Assembly (NCBI GenBank): GCA_029851415.1
Contig: CM056741.1
Coordinates: forward strand, 150,648,522-150,712,521
Length of the DNA stretch: 64,000 nucleotides
Source of the DNA: Eretmocerus hayati
Lineage: Eukaryota; Arthropoda; Insecta; Hymenoptera; Aphelinidae
Reading direction: 5' to 3'
In this document: positions 9,422-24,026 of the stretch, piece after piece
Layout: each line of letters starts with the position of its first letter
Position numbering within the stretch: the stretch's first letter is position 1
Notes under the pieces: model-generated
The model's input: the letters and a program-made list of their open reading frames with translations, nothing else
What the model was told of the DNA's origin: nothing
Database searches by the model: none
Translations under genes and position numbers: made by a program

Positions 9422-12400
9422 CACGAATTTCACCACACGGGACGATTGAACTTGAAAAGTCATCTTCATTCATACCTTGCAGAGATCCTGGCGAACACTC
9501 TAAATTTAAAAAACCTTATCTATGTATTTCGATTTTGGTGTGAACTTATCACCTCTAGCTAGGCAAGTTGAACCACTTGCGAAGAAATTTCGAAACCATA
9601 TCTACCTCATCCATATTCATCCATACCCATCATCTCCTGTGCAAGACATTAAATTACTCATAGAAAACTTTTTGTCCTTCAATCAAGTCACTGTTCATGC
9701 ATAAAAAGGGACAAGCGGATAAGTACATATTAATTCGCCGTATATTCATTTTCTAAACCGGCAACGAGATGCTGCTGCTGCTGCTGCTGCTTGCGTGAGG
9801 AGATCTCATTGCAGCAAAAAACGATACATACGCGTTCGTCTCTCGGAGATATCTGGACGCGCGCCTCTCTTACCCCGTTGGGGGTGCATTATATGCATTT
9901 TCTGATGCGCTTCTCGTGTAGAAGAGCTTCTCCTTCTCCTTCTCCGTTCCTCGTGGCAATATATACAACAAAAGTATGCGAGCTGTACTGCTGAGAAGAG
10001 ACGCAAGTCACCGCTTTAAATTGAAGCAAGGGCCCCCCGTCTAAGCTTATAGGATATAGAGGAGTAGTTAGTTATCCATCGAGCTTTCCATCAAATGGCT
10101 CGCGTTCCACTCATCTTTGTGTTCATCCTTCCTTTTTTTTTCTTATTTCTCATTTTATTATTTCAAGTTGGGGTGCAACGGGTGGCGTGACATTTCGAGT
10201 GAAGCACGAAAACATAGGTTCTATCGCGGGTTCTTTTATATATGCTGAGATATACGAGTGCGCGCGAGACGAGGATATTCTTGATTCTTCAATTAAAAGA
10301 TCAATCGATCGATTTCAGTCGTTTTACTTATACCATTCGCCGTCCATGAGCGATACGTAGCACGAAAGTGAGTATGTATACGATGTAGAGAATCAGAGAA
10401 AAGAAAAGAGAGTAAGATGGTTGGATAATCAACTTGATAGGACGGACTATACTTTCATTCGAAGTAGTGATTAATCATTTTCAATACGCGATATCTTTTC
10501 GTTTTTTTTTTTTTGTGAGGATTTAGACTTTACAGAATATTGGACTCGAGTCATGGTATGCGATTGAAACTAATGCATGGAATGTAAGACTGATTGCCGT
10601 CCCAAAAATGATCAGATATTTTTTTGCTAACTCATCTAACTGGAATAAAAAAGCTCGTTGAAACGGCTCAGGGAGTATACTTTATCTCCATGATTAAACT
10701 AAATAGATGGAAATTTTTTTACAGCAATTTCAGTGGAATTATAGAAGTCATTCTCTCGAACAATTTCAGGTGTTCTTTCTTTAGCATCTGAAATATCCAC
10801 AAGGGGAAATTTTGTGTACAACTGTGGGGGAAAAAATGTTCAACAATTCGTATTGTTTCGACGGAACTCACCTTGGGGGTCCTTTATCAAAAAAATTTTA
10901 GCATAACAAAGTAAAAGAATGTATTTGAAATTTGAAAACTATTCCCGATATGAAATTGAAATTTTGTGACGACTACTGCAATGTGACATCAGAGTCTGAT
11001 TAAATTTTTCGTCAAAATTATGAAAAAAAATTTCCTTTGCACGTGAGTTTTCGGTTCATCCGTGAAAAAAGCACCGACACTTTTCATGAAAATCCACCAA
11101 ACCAGTGCTAAATTTACACCCTTATCTCTCCTCCTCACCTCGCTCTTCACTCGTTCTCAAATCTCACGCACACACATTGCACATAAAGAGTCTTCACAAC
11201 TTCGTTATTTATCACATATATTGGTAAAATTGTTTTCCCCGAAGTTTTCCCACACATCCACTTTTCGCTCGACTTTTCGTGGGTGTGATGTGCACCACAA
11301 GTCATAATACGGATCTTTCGGAATCACCCGCATAGCTTTTCTGCTCTTAATATGAGACGTCGACGGTGGCGATGTGGTGCATGCATATGTTGCGGTGGTG
11401 TCTGAGTCCTCCACGGCGAAAACGCGGCCACCGGCTGAGAACGCGACCATCGGCCAACCGGTTTCTATCTCGTCTTTGGGTCCATATGCACGGCGACAGC
11501 GACGATGACCACAATGTCAGAACTATATGGACGCAACTTTGCAGCACCAGCAGCATCAGCAGCTCTCGTTTCGTCGCCCCGTATTACAACAAAAGGAGAG
11601 ACCACGAGGGGGTCCACATATTTTACTCAGGAGCGCGTGTGTCGCGCATGGACCGTTATGTATGCGTGCTTCTTAGCGCATTAGTTCATAATTGGAGCCG
11701 AGAGGCGCCCACCTGTATTATGGTGGCACCATCAACCAACTCAGCCACCTTCATTTTCATTTTAAGCGCTCCTTGGTCTCAACCGTTCACGTACCACACT
11801 GAGATCTGATTGATTTATTGTGAACAAAAAGTTATCTAAATTGAATGTAACTTAATCAAAATGTAAAGCCCGGGGCGGAAAATTTTTCGGCGGAATTATA
11901 AAAAGATTTAGATTGCGAAGTATGTAAAATTGAGTTCATAGCTCATGGTAGGGATTGGATTATTTTTTGAAATTGTTAGGAATTTCTTGTTCCTTAGTTT
12001 TTGAATCTAAAATTGATTAATTTGATTGCCTCATGGCGCTGCAAAAGACTGGGATCACTTCAATGACTTTGCTGTGATTTGATGCAAATCTTTCCATCTC
12101 AATATCCCAGTTAGGTATAGATTGCTTCCGAGTCATTGACGTTTACTCAACTCTGGATCGCTCGATCGTCTGGAAGAAGGCTTCTCGTTTGTAGGAAAGA
12201 ACATGTCGGGAAAACCGGCCTTATAAAACGCTACAAGATCGAGAGATAGCTCATCATCCTAGTTTGTATAGCATAGTTCACGACGTGTGTGATGCGTGTA
12301 TCTGTCGGGAAAAGTTGTGAGGGAAAGAGGCCTCGTTCATTCTATACTCTTTTCCCGCGGCTCGTTTGCGCTCGACTAATTGCTCGCGCGAGATACGATC

Positions 12401-13984
12401 GATCTTGATATACAAATAATCTCAGCATGCATCATGCTTTTCCTAAAAGTCACCAAGATCGACTTATCCGATGATATTACAAATCTGTGCTTCTCAATCA
12501 CTGATAGAGATACAGAAATTGACCTGTCGATTATTATCAAATCATACGTGTGATTACTTTTTTTCTCTCACCTGTCTCGTAATTTGTGCGCGCGATACAT
12601 CACCCAAAGTGTCATACGGCAATGCTGTTACCGATGCTGTACGTAGGTGTGTACTACTGTTGTACTGAGCTTGCAAACTTGTGTAAATATGCGACATGGG
12701 ATTCTGCTGTTGCAGTACGGCAAGAGAGTAGCGTGCGTGGGTAACAGAACCTCGTCGCAATACGCCACACTGCCTTTATAATACTTTCCTCCTAACGCAG
12801 TATCACGCGAGAACACATGTGCGCGAGTTCAACAACTATGTAGTATTAGGTACATGTACTGATGCACATGAAACGTGTTGCGGCTTCCTCAGAAGCTGCT
12901 GTTGCCGTCGACGAGATTGCGTGTCTTCGTTGACAAAGTATACGCTCATTTAATTGCCAATGAGATATTTAACCACTCTGATTAGATAGTGCTGATTTCT
13001 GAATTTTTAAAAAATTCTAAGGAATTGGGATAAAATTCTCAAAATGGTTGTAGAATTTTATGGTACAGGGACAACAGTTACCTGATTCCAAGATATTCTC
13101 CGGAGGATGATCGATAAACCTGCATGGACCTTATCAGTTCAGACCTTGTCAAGCACAGGGACTTCAATCGTTGTGCTCATCATTTCAACAATTTTCCGTA
13201 ATGCGGTGAACAGTTATTCTTTATGAATATTCGTATACATTAACATTTCTGAACAGCCACAATATGATTCGGTGATTCACCTTTCAATGATTCCGACAAA
13301 CTCTAAACTCTGAAACACCGAATAGTGACCATAATATTTCCTCCCACGCGTACGGTAAAAAGACTACCTCATCGAGTACCCCAAAAAAGTGGCACAAAAT
13401 ATTCAAGAAGCTGAGTAAGCTTCGCGCCTTGAGATTAGAGCCGAGCACCCGTATTTACTCTTACCGCGGGAAGTCAACTTCCGGGCTCAAAAAACATACA
13501 CTAATCCTCCTTGTGTGCTCAACCATTTGTGTATCAAACAATTATAGGCTCTGCACGAGGCTGAGCTCTATACTGGATAATAACTCCGCCGAAGCCCTTG
13601 AATTCTTTATGCCGCGCTCGTTCGTGTGGCTTGACCTAGTTTATAACTTTTGTGTTCTTGCATCGAAATTGATTGCAAAATTTTGAGCCTGGTTAAACAT
13701 TTCAGCTATTTTCTTTGTATAGATTTTATGAATTTATCATCCATCTATTACAGTTCTCATTCTTGGACCACGGGGTCCACTGCCAAATATGCGAGCAAAA
13801 ATGCACTTTCATGAATGCATAGAGAACCGTCAAATTGGGAGCTAACACGTGATAAGCGCTCTTATCTTTCCTCCGTATTATTCTTATGAAAAGGATTTAG
13901 GATTCGGCCATATTGCTTTTTTCTGCCATCTAAAATAACACGGGTGTTAGTTCCCAATTGAGTAATATTGGTACATGTGGGTGC
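9422..13984. other. Non-coding stretch
   Basis: No gene supported. A GCT repeat lies at 9771-9791. The 147-codon frame at 11366-11809 is compositionally random and has no recognisable domain. Short T and A runs are common. Confidence 0.45.
9771..9791. repeat. (GCT)7 microsatellite
   Basis: Seven tandem GCT units with no evident coding context. Confidence 0.85.
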
Positions 13985-14724
13985 AACTTTGGTACACCCC
14001 TGAAAAATGACTTTCAGAGCTGCGTTCGGCAAGGTAAACGATTCTATCGCTCTGAAACCTATTCTCACCTCTTGACACACGCATAAACAATGTGTTGAGC
14101 CATCACAGATCCCACGTGAACTATTGTACTCGTTTATTGAAGCTTTTTCCGAAAAAGTTGATTTAGCAGCGATACGCGAGGGGTCCAGTTAGTGTACTTG
14201 GCAAGATCTGTTCCGGAATGAAGTACGGGTGAATACATTGGAGTATCCACAGCATTCGAGATTTTAATGGATACAAAACTGTAAAAAACCTTACCAAAGT
14301 TACCCCACTCTAGGTAAGAAGCATTACGGCAGGGTAACTTTTGTTAAATTCTATATCTATGTCAGCTCTTTTCTGACTCATCTTATGGATTAACTGGCGA
14401 CTCGCAAGGTTATAAACTGTTTGAAAGAGATGAGTATGGGACCCCTGAATGGATAGAATTGATCCACTCGCGTGGTGGTGGATAAAAGTGAAATATTTCG
14501 TAAGTGTACCAAAGTTGCTCGGTCGCGGGGTCCAACTTTGGTGCACTTCTCCAAGTGCTGGTAGCTCCAGGTTAAACACTTCCAATTAATTTTTGTAGCC
14601 CGTAAATCAAAAGCCGAGACTGTGAGCTTTCAATTGACCCCTAATTGAGGTGGGTTTTATCACTGTGTGTTGGAATACCGAGCCAAACAAAATAAAAAGT
14701 ACCCAAATCGTACCAAAATTACCC
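13985..14724. repeat. Degenerate repeat region built on a TTTGGTRCAC word
   Basis: The word AACTTTGGTACAC or its reverse complement recurs at about 13985, 14292, 14505, 14534 and 14710 in both orientations, alongside repeated GGGGTCCA words. The copies at 14505-14518 and 14534-14546 face each other and could pair. It looks like a decayed transposon or a cluster of related insertions. Confidence 0.4.
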
Positions 14725-15816
14725 AAATTTTGACGGTATTTATCTCAGGCTTATAGTTCCAGTAAAATCGATATCTGACCAAATACCCGGACCCCACGAG
14801 CCACTTCTTTTTTTCTTAACAATCAATTCAAAAGTATCATCTTCCCACATCGCATCATTCTAGGAATTATGTTCCTCATCTCGCGACACGTTTTTATTAT
14901 AATCGGATATGAATATTTTATTGCTCTTTCTTAGCGTGTCCTATTATCCATTTTAAAGCATTGGATCGGTTGTCAGCTGACTAGACACTTTTGGCATAGC
15001 TTGCCGCATTGCTAAGTAAAGAAAATAAAAAATAGACGTCCCCAAAACACAACGGAACGAGGCAGCATCAGAAGAGCGGTACGATGGCTCAGCAGCATCA
15101 GTGGATTGAGAGAAGCCAGCGGTATATAGTGATTCACTGTCAGTTTGTAGCAACGAATCGATAATTATAGGTGCCCGAAATCGCGCGCTCGTCAAAAGCA
15201 AATAGCGAATATTACAAAACCTTGCATGCGCGTATACAATTTATAAACTCGTGTCAGTTTTCGCGCTCAAGCTCATTGATCAGTGGCCAAAGAATTTTGC
15301 GCTCATACGGTCACTTGAAAATTGAGCGATCGAATTTCTGTCATGCTTCGAACTTGTTGACTCGATGAATTATTTGATGATTCCCGAATGTACCGATTTC
15401 CTTACTTCTTTTCTCTTTCCTTTTTTTTTCGGTTTCATGGACACACGATGTGGCCAAATGACGACTTTATGAATGATTCTAACAAAAATTCTCGCAAGCT
15501 CAAAACTTGTAAGAAAATCATTTTGTGAAAATATCACATTATAATCCCTTGAACTGTGTTTTTCTAGTCACAGTTTTTTGATATAAATCTTATGATGCTG
15601 TACAGTAGTTGAAAAGAAATTTCTTCGACTCATGCAGTAGTCGACAAAAGCCAGTCCCCACCACAGCGCCACTTCAGATTCTTTAAAAACCCAACCAATA
15701 ATTTCAAAAACTGAGTGCATGTGAGGAGGCCCAACTAGACCATTGACCAAGCTTGTATCGTGTTTAAAAGCGATTCACGGGGACAACGTAACTGAGAAGG
15801 CAATGGGGTGCAGCTC

Positions 15817-16094
15817 ACAGATTTGGCTGAAACTCTGGAAATGGTCTCCTTGTAGCTCCAGAAGATAATATCCAAGGCCACAGAGTTTAACGCTCAAGTG
15901 TTTTCGTGCTACAGCCTATGACATTGGCATTGTCCATGGAGGCCCTTGTCAAAAAGTGCTACATATAGGTATACCTACAATGTTCATGTCCTTGGCTGTA
16001 GCTCAGAAACGCTTGAGCGCTTAAGACTATGTGGCCTTAGGTATCATCTTTTGGTACTAAAAGGGAACTATTCCCAGGCTTTTAGCGAAATCTG
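15817..16094. repeat. Diverged inverted repeat (arms about 117 bp)
   Basis: The sequence at about 15817-15933 reappears inverted at about 15977-16094 at roughly 70-75% identity by eye, sharing blocks such as AAGGCCACA and GCTCAAG. It is probably an old foldback element. Ends and target duplication are not resolvable. Confidence 0.6.
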
Positions 16095-16115
16095 CGATCC
16101 GCACTCCCTGGACTT

Positions 16116-16349
16116 TCCTCGTAAATGGTGTTGAAGTTTGAAACGTTTCAATACAACAAAACCTTACGCCCTCGGATAGTTTTCAGAGCATAAATTGAGC
16201 TATTTTTGTTCTGAACAACAGCAAGCAATGATCGGTGTGATAAATTCCACCAATGGTTGGTGATTTGAGTCTTGAAAATTCTTCATTTTCCTGAAATTCT
16301 ATTTTATCGTTGCAAAAAAACGTTCCAAACTTCAACACCATCCTCGTAA
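16116..16349. mobile_element. hAT-like MITE (218 bp) with an 8-bp target duplication
   Basis: A 24-bp terminal inverted repeat starting ATGGTGTTGAAGTTTG lies at 16124-16147 and inverted at 16318-16341, matching 23 of 24. The element is flanked by a perfect 8-bp direct repeat CCTCGTAA (16116-16123 and 16342-16349). Eight-bp duplications are typical of hAT (also P) transposases. It has no coding capacity, so it would have been moved in trans. Confidence 0.85.
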
Positions 16350-19300
16350 GTGTGAATGGCTGAAAAATGAAAAAATGAAAAAGCTCAGGCGTCATACGAC
16401 TAGGTCGAATTTCTGGGTGGGGTACTAGCTTACAAGAGAGTAATCGTATTAGTCTAGTAGATGTCTCTCGACCCCGACGTGTTCATGCAAGCGTGTCCGG
16501 TCAGAGTAAAGCGACTGAAACGGCGCGACAATTCGCGCAACATGCATCAGAGCTTGCAATCTCTCGCCAATTTTGCGGCATTCTGAAATTCAAATCCAAG
16601 CAGCTTTCAAAAGTTGCCCTACTGTGCTTTCTACTTTTTGCACATAATAGTCGAGAACAGCTGTTATATCGTGGTACACCAATACATGCTTACAGAAGCT
16701 TGAATAAGAGTGAGACAACCTGAAGGTTCCTCGCACGAACACTTGCAAGTTCTCTCTAAATTTAAATTTACGATATTCTCGCGAGAAAGAGCAGCGTCGT
16801 CGTCTCTTCATTTTCATTGCGCGGTTAACGCGACATTAAGCACCCCGACGTTTCCACAAAGCCGCTGAAATGCGAATTTGGAGATTTATTTCTGGCATGC
16901 GCAAAAGTACACATGCATATTATTAAAGGCATATAGTCGTCCAAACTACGGCCTATAGGGGCTTGTCGTCTCACGAGTCTCACGAGGTCATATGGGAGCA
17001 AAGCATGTTGGTCGAGAGAAGAGATTAGGGTATATTATTTTTTTCTTTTTGGGTTGTCGCGAAATCAAAGAAAATGAGATTCGTATACGAATTCGTGCTC
17101 AATCGCATCGGGCGCTCGGCCCTTCTTTCAGTGTAGTCAGAAGTGCGGTAGTGGTATAGAGTATAGTCACATGCAGCCGAGTGAGAACGGAGAACCCGCG
17201 GGGATGCAATTGGAGTGAATCGCTCTGATTAATCGTGCGTGTCCACGTCTTGACAAGGTGTTCGGATTTATATGCGCAGATCTCGCATTCGAGCATTATA
17301 GCATTGTGTCTCCGCGCATGGGTGGCTCTCGGGCAGCTTCATGTTTCTGATTATGTTCTCGTAAACTGTAAATTTTTCTTTTTTGGAAAATTTTGAGTCC
17401 TTTGGCGATACAGGAATTTTCCCTGGCAAAAAACGACGAATAGACGATCTATAAAATCGCAAAAAGTTTTATCTTCAAAATTCAGATCTGCCGGGTGCCA
17501 GTCACAATCAAGGATAAATTACCTAAATCGAACAAGAACTTGTGTTAGGCAAAATTGACAGAAGTCTATCAAAAAGCTCAAAAAAGGACTTGAATCAAAC
17601 AGAACCTACTGATTCAGATGTATGAATAAAATTGGATATTTGATTAATAACGTGTGAGTTATACATATCGTACGAGTAATGGATTAATACTGATTGGTTA
17701 ATTTAGCTCATCGATAAATCGCGATTGCCAACAAATGCCGGGTGCTAGTCTTCTTTTCTCACCTACACGCATCAATTTCAGCGCGTAATCTCCACAACAT
17801 CGTCAACGCTAATCTGTCGGACGCCGTTCATCACGCGCGCATTTCTCGTTGCTCTCACTATACACTATTAGCTCGTTTGCTCGTCCCGCGCGGATAGTGC
17901 GAGGGAACACACGCCGCGGGATGAGAGGAAAAAATTCTCGACGACGCGTGAAATAGATAAACCCGAGTCTTGGATATATGTATACAGCGTCGTCCTCGTC
18001 GTCGTGGGTTGCCATACATCACACAAATATCTTGTCCAAAAATGTTTCTTCGCGTGAAAATAAACGAAATCTCAGGGAGCTCATTCAAAATCGGGATGGT
18101 AATTTCTTTCTCTCTCTTTCTTTCATTCCATATATGTGAGTCTTTGTATACATAATAAATATTTCAAGAGAAAGAGTGACCTGTCGCTGCTAAGGCACGC
18201 GTCGTGTGTCGTGTTGAATATAGTATAGCTAAAGGACCCTCCCTGATGCTGGACCAAGAGAGAACCTCCGGGTTGATTTATCGCGGTTCGCACGGCGTGC
18301 AGTAGGGCCCGCAGTAGGTACGATGAGACACAACTCAATCGAAGGTTGACCACGAGTGTGATAAGCTAATTCAGATTTTGTCTCATCAAACGGATGTCCT
18401 ATTTTGCATCCCATATTTCACAGTATCCTTGCACGATAGTTTAAAACTTTTTGCATAGTTTATCGACTTTAGTAGTACTGACTTTCATCCACAGCTGCTT
18501 ATCAATAAATAAAGTTTGATACACGGAAGAAGAAGCTTTTCTCATTCTTCTGACCCAAATTTGATATCTGCAGGAGCGATTTAGGGCCCTCGGAATGAAA
18601 AAAAATTTCTGCTTCGTATTCGCACGGTTACTTATTCCGGGCCCGAGGGACCAATTTCCCTCGCTCCCGCACTCGGGAATCCAACGGTCTCAGAACTTGC
18701 GTCAAAAGAGTGCAAAAAGGCCAAAAATGGGCTATTTTAGCATCTTTGTGATGACTCTAATTTTCATGCAGCTGTGACTGGGCCGGAAATCCATCGTTAG
18801 GATGCCAAAAAAGTTTTCACACCCTTGTATCGGAATGTACAAATTTTGCGCGTCATTTTCGAAATTTTTCATTATTTAAATTCTACTTAGCGAGAATAAA
18901 AAGAGTGTGATTAATGTTGAATTCTGTGATCAAAGGCGACAAAAATTCGCAATCGACCTCTGCAAGCTCACGCACACACTTTGCAATGCATTACTGAATA
19001 AACAGTAGCTTCCTCAACTTCAAACGCACACTTTGAACTTCAGAGAGTCGCTCACAAAACTGCTTACAGTTTTCGTATAATTAAGCCGCGCGTGACCCGG
19101 AAAGTCTTTTCAAATGCATATTCATTCGGGTCTACAGAAAATACGATTTCCCAAAAAATTTTTAGTCATCGACTAAGTATAACCCACGTTCGGGCGAATT
19201 GAACATTGTACAAACGACATCGACAACTTGGGCCATTGACCTCTCAATGCAGCACATCGTCACCAATTTTTTTTTTTTTTTTTTTTTTTATATTATTCGC

Positions 19301-22300
19301 AAATCGTCAGCTCTCTTTTAAAATATAATGCAAGCTTCTCGTTTTCTTCATTCTCGTATTTTTTCGTAACTTAACAGTTCTCAAATTCTGATTATTTGGC
19401 AATTGAGACAATGAGTGTATTAGTGTCGCGGACGACGACCCGAACGCATCAGCAATTTTCCAATGCAAACACACATATAAATACACACTCGCTATTCTAT
19501 TGTCTCTTCTACTCAATTTACACTTATCCCTCGTTGCAGTGTAAAATAGTAATGCGAGGTTCTTATTTTTTCACTCAGTCGTCATCTACCGACTTTGCGA
19601 ATCAAAATTCATTTTTTTGTTCAATCAGTTCCAAAGCTGACGGCAAATTCCAGCAAATCGAACGCCTGATTGCACTTAACTCCGAGTTGAACTTCATCGA
19701 TGTCATTGTATAGGAAGGACAATGACTCTTTTGATTGTTTTCTAGACGTTATCATTTCTATATTGAGTTTAGAGGATGGATTTATTTGTTATTATTCAAA
19801 TAAATAGCTATTTGACTGAGCGAAGGTCGGGCGAGGAACAATGAATACACGGGTTTGGTACAAATATACTCCATTGTCTTATACGATGAAGGTTTCGAGC
19901 ATGGGTGTGAATTTTTATCGACGTAAAATATCCGCTCTTTCTGAGTCTTATTGAGATACTTATCTCTTATTTAATTACAATATTGCGTACAAATATACAT
20001 GCTAACTAATTTGGAGAATAATCTGTCGTTTGTTTTCTTGGTTCCGGAATCTTTTAATGTTCTCCAGTTTGTAGTAGGCTCGCAGAATTTTTTTCACGAC
20101 CGCCTCATAACATGATTCGATCTGAGTTTGGGTCACGCCTTTGTTACCACAGAGAAATTTTATGATCCAAGATTAGGTATTTCAATTTCCGCTTGTATAC
20201 CCGATGAATCTTTCCGCTCGAAGTCATCATGTCTTTGTGTATATTCTAATAAGTAAGATAAAGTCATAGCAAAATGAGTAGATTCTGTGTGTCGATTTGA
20301 GAATCTTAACAAGGAGCTTTTGTGTTGAGATAAAATGATAAAATTGATTTTTTGCGGTAAATAAGCGAATCTCGTCAACAATCATTATAATTTCTATTTT
20401 CCCTCGTCACTTCCGCTTCCACATCTCACCACATTTTTCAAATAAAGGGTGTAGAGACTGAGATCGCGCCATTCCTCTCCATAATCAGTATCAAACCTGG
20501 GTATAACATCCAACAACAGATACTTTTTGAAAAAATACGCCTTCGTCACTCAATGAATCGAACCGCAAAATCCACCGCGGGTCGCGGAAACTCCCACATC
20601 GCGGTATTCTCGACGGTATACCATAGTAGTGGGAACTTTGTAGCGATAGCGCCTTGTCATCTTTCTTCCTCTTCCTCCACTTCCTTTTCTCGAATAAATG
20701 CTTTAATCCACCGGTCTCAAATCTTGATTCTAACTCCCGCCGATCAGCGCTGAAATTACGAAATAATCATCTATCGCATCGCATTATTGCTGCCAAGGTA
20801 CAATAATATACGTAAAATACGTGACTCGATATAGCTTCTTTTGTGCAAACCGGTTAAAATGAAATCGTGTCGATATTATACAGAGAGGTAATACTTACTC
20901 GGATTGTGTACCAATCGAAAAAGATGATTTTAGAAAATAATTGTACACCCGTTCGATGATTTGATTTCTGCGCGCACTTACGTGACGTTATACATTATAG
21001 AGAGATCATTGAATGCTCTGATGCTCCCTTTCTGATTTTGTGTGACCGCTTCGTTATACCATTGTTTTCTTATTCATTTAGGTATTACGGCAATTGATGT
21101 TTTGTACGAAATTGGATCACGCGTTCGACGAACGACTATGATGAAGCGAGTTTGACTGTTGCTGGTGTTTGATGAAAAATTTTGACAAATCGAGGTTCTC
21201 AAGTTGAACGAGCGTTACCTGTACGACGCCATGAACATTTTTTTTTTCATGAAAACAAAATGAGGCATTGCTCAATTCACCTTTTGTTTGCATAACAAAA
21301 AGGAACACGCATTTTTGAGCTCAATCATGAAATCAATAATCAGTACTTATTCGTAAAATCGAGTTTGAGTCGTACGTATGTTTTTCTCTCAAAGGAAATA
21401 CATATTCAGGATTTCTATAATGATCTTATCGACTTATTTTGGCTTACCCCTACAAATTGGTCTGAATTGATTGGCGAGAGGTTGTAATTGGTGTGCGATC
21501 ACTTTTTTGTTCGAATGTATGATGATTGAATTCGTATAAATTTCCGACAGCATTGGACGACACCTGCTTCCATGTGTACGATTATCATTCTTTGACGACT
21601 GAAAGATTGTGTATCGATTATCTTTATTGGGACTCAGAAAAAAATTGTTTCCTTGATCTTGATATCGATTCAAGCAGCTGTCGAATACATTTTGTACACA
21701 GAGATATCTCATTACTTTCTACCTTCTTTCAAATAATTGATATCCTCGCTTTACTCCAGGAGCAATTCAGAAAAACATCGAATCATATTTTAAAATCGTT
21801 CCCAAACTTTCGTATCTTCAAAACTATAATATAACGATCGTATCCCGATATGATTCATCCAATTTCAAATGGAAGAATCATGTGGACTAGCTCACAATGA
21901 CTCTCAAATCATGAATATATCCTATTCTTCAATACCTTCATTTGAAAAAAAGAAAAAAATCACTCAATCATCGGGCCCATCACAATCAAGATTACATCTC
22001 ACCGCCTCTCTCACAAAACCGTATGTGTATATGACGAAATCTAAAGAGTAAGAGGATGGAGAAGGAGGTATAACTTTTGAAAACCTCACGCACTTGGAAT
22101 ATGATCACGGTTCTCCTTCTTTACGTACATAATGATCTAACATTAGAAAGAAAGAGGACGAAAAACCCTCTAGAAAGAATCTCGTAAAGAAATATTCTCT
22201 GCATACTTACGCATAAGAGTCCGCATCATCATCATCCTCCTCTGCCGTATTCATGAAAAAGATGTCTTATATGGTCTCGTAAGGAAATCAGGTGAGCTCT

Positions 22301-23247
22301 ACGGCATCATAATGTGGAATGTGATGGGCTTGAACGCGGGTTTGAGCTCGAGCGTTTGAGTGACATTTTGGGGGCGCGCCGCTCATTTGTCATCTTATAG
22401 TGTGTGTATGGTAATAACTAAACGCCTATAGGCTTCTCGTCATGAAATTCCTTTTTTTTTTCATCCAACTCTGTAAATTTTCATGGTTTGAATGCCAGTA
22501 TAGTTTTTCATATTCAGATGCATTACAGGCTCAGTGTTGAGATGCTGCGTATGTGAGCAGTTGGTTATCCGACAAAGTGGTCATCAATTCAGGGTACCAT
22601 ACTGTAGGAAAACGAAAATTAGTTGCGAAATGCTTAACTAATGATGATACACGTGTTCGCAAGACCACATGCGTGAGAATTTGAAGATTTATTTTTCGTC
22701 AGCAAGCATATAGGCTCTAATATTCCATACTCTTCAAATAGCTATTCAGTGATTCAGTGACTTGAAATGCCAAAAGGCTTGAGGAATGATTGATTGAACA
22801 TTCTTTCCACAGATCTTTGTGCGATATAATATACTTCTCGTATACGATCTCATTTGACTCGAAGGAGCCAAAGTTATTCAAGTATTCATTTATTTGTTTC
22901 CTCTGAAATTCCCCGTCTCTTGAATCATTCTTCGTTCAAGATTAAATTCCAGCTGTTTCAGAATATATAATACATGGGTCTCGCGGGCAGTTTTGAATTC
23001 ATCAAGATCAATTGACTGACAACGTGAATACGACCAAAGTATAATAACCCAAAGTCAGCCTCGTATATACTGTACATATCAAAGCTATCTCTTTTGTTTC
23101 CTCGTTTATCTTGTTCAAGACTTATTGCCAATATGTAAAGGATCCGAGAATTGAGCTAATTTCGAGAAGATCGTAATCCTCAATTCATTCAATTTTTACA
23201 GGTATCACAATAGAATTCTAGCGTTGCCTTCAATTCTTCATGGGTTT
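16350..23247. other. Non-coding stretch
   Basis: About 6.9 kb with no supported gene. It is AT-rich with short random frames. A T23 run lies at 19267-19289. TGCCGGGTGC-AGTC occurs twice near 17488 and 17735 as a short direct repeat. Confidence 0.45.
19267..19289. repeat. Poly-T tract (23 T)
   Basis: Homopolymer of 23 T. On the minus strand this would be a poly-A tail-like run, but no retroposed gene is visible next to it. Confidence 0.8.
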
Positions 23248-24026
23248 AAGGGGCCGTCCATGAATTAAGTCTGGATGAAATGGGGCATACTTGGACACCC
23301 CCCTCTCTTCCCTTGTCGAATCATTTCGTATTTTTTAATGACCTCCTGTTGAATAATACCATGTTTGGATAACTTCCTTACCTATTCTCAATTACAAAAG
23401 ATCAGCCATGAAACTGTTTCAGACTTTTCGATCATTCTTCCGGTTTTTGATGGATTTTTGGGAAGTTAGCATCATATCACGTTTAAAATAACACCCGGAT
23501 CCTCCTCTATTCTATGATACCTCGTAATGTTTAAGGAGGCTCGCGCAAATTTTAACAAAACGAAGAAATTGCTTAAAAGTTACTTATATTAATAGGTAAA
23601 CTAATGAGGAATCATAATCCATCAAGAAAAGTAGGGGTTGGCGATGAAAATATCGAGTAAACCTGTTTGGCAGAAAAAATCCTTACACACGTAATCTTAT
23701 GGGATAAACACTTCAAAACCAGCTGGTGCGACAACTAAACGACCAAAATGGACATTCATGGAATATTTTGACGCTATTTTGCATCATGAGTTTAATGGTG
23801 TGAAAAAATTAATACGTTGGCGATCTAAATTTTGAGTAAATTGAGTTCAAAGTGAGTTTTGGGCGTGGAGCTGCGTGCCGCACTGCACAGCTTGCACTGT
23901 GAGTATACCTATATGTAGCGACAGGATCGTAACGGAAAATGGAAAGGCCTGACTACCTGCGCGTAGGGCCCCGCGCTCGGTACGGCTCCACGCGCGCGAG
24001 CCTCCTTAATTTGTGGATGACCCCTT
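23248..24026. mobile_element. Inverted-repeat element hosting a nested MITE (779 bp)
   Basis: A 22-base terminal word beginning AAGGGGCCGTCCATGAATTA (23248-23269) recurs inverted at 24005-24026, with about 4 mismatches. AGGGG-CGTCCA-type ends are common on arthropod DNA transposons, but I cannot name the family. The right end overlaps that of the nested 23531-24009 element by a few bases. Confidence 0.5.
23531..24009. mobile_element. piggyBac-like MITE flanked by TTAA (479 bp)
   Basis: TTAAGGAGGCTCGCGC at 23531-23546 matches its exact reverse complement at 23994-24009. Reading TTAA as the target duplication leaves 12-bp inverted repeats GGAGGCTCGCGC; TTAA duplications are diagnostic of piggyBac-type transposition. 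There is no coding capacity. The right part is unusually GC-rich (23930-24000). Confidence 0.65.

Noticed and set aside
11366..11809. 147-codon plus-strand frame
   Set aside because: Random composition, overlapped by frames on both strands, no domain.
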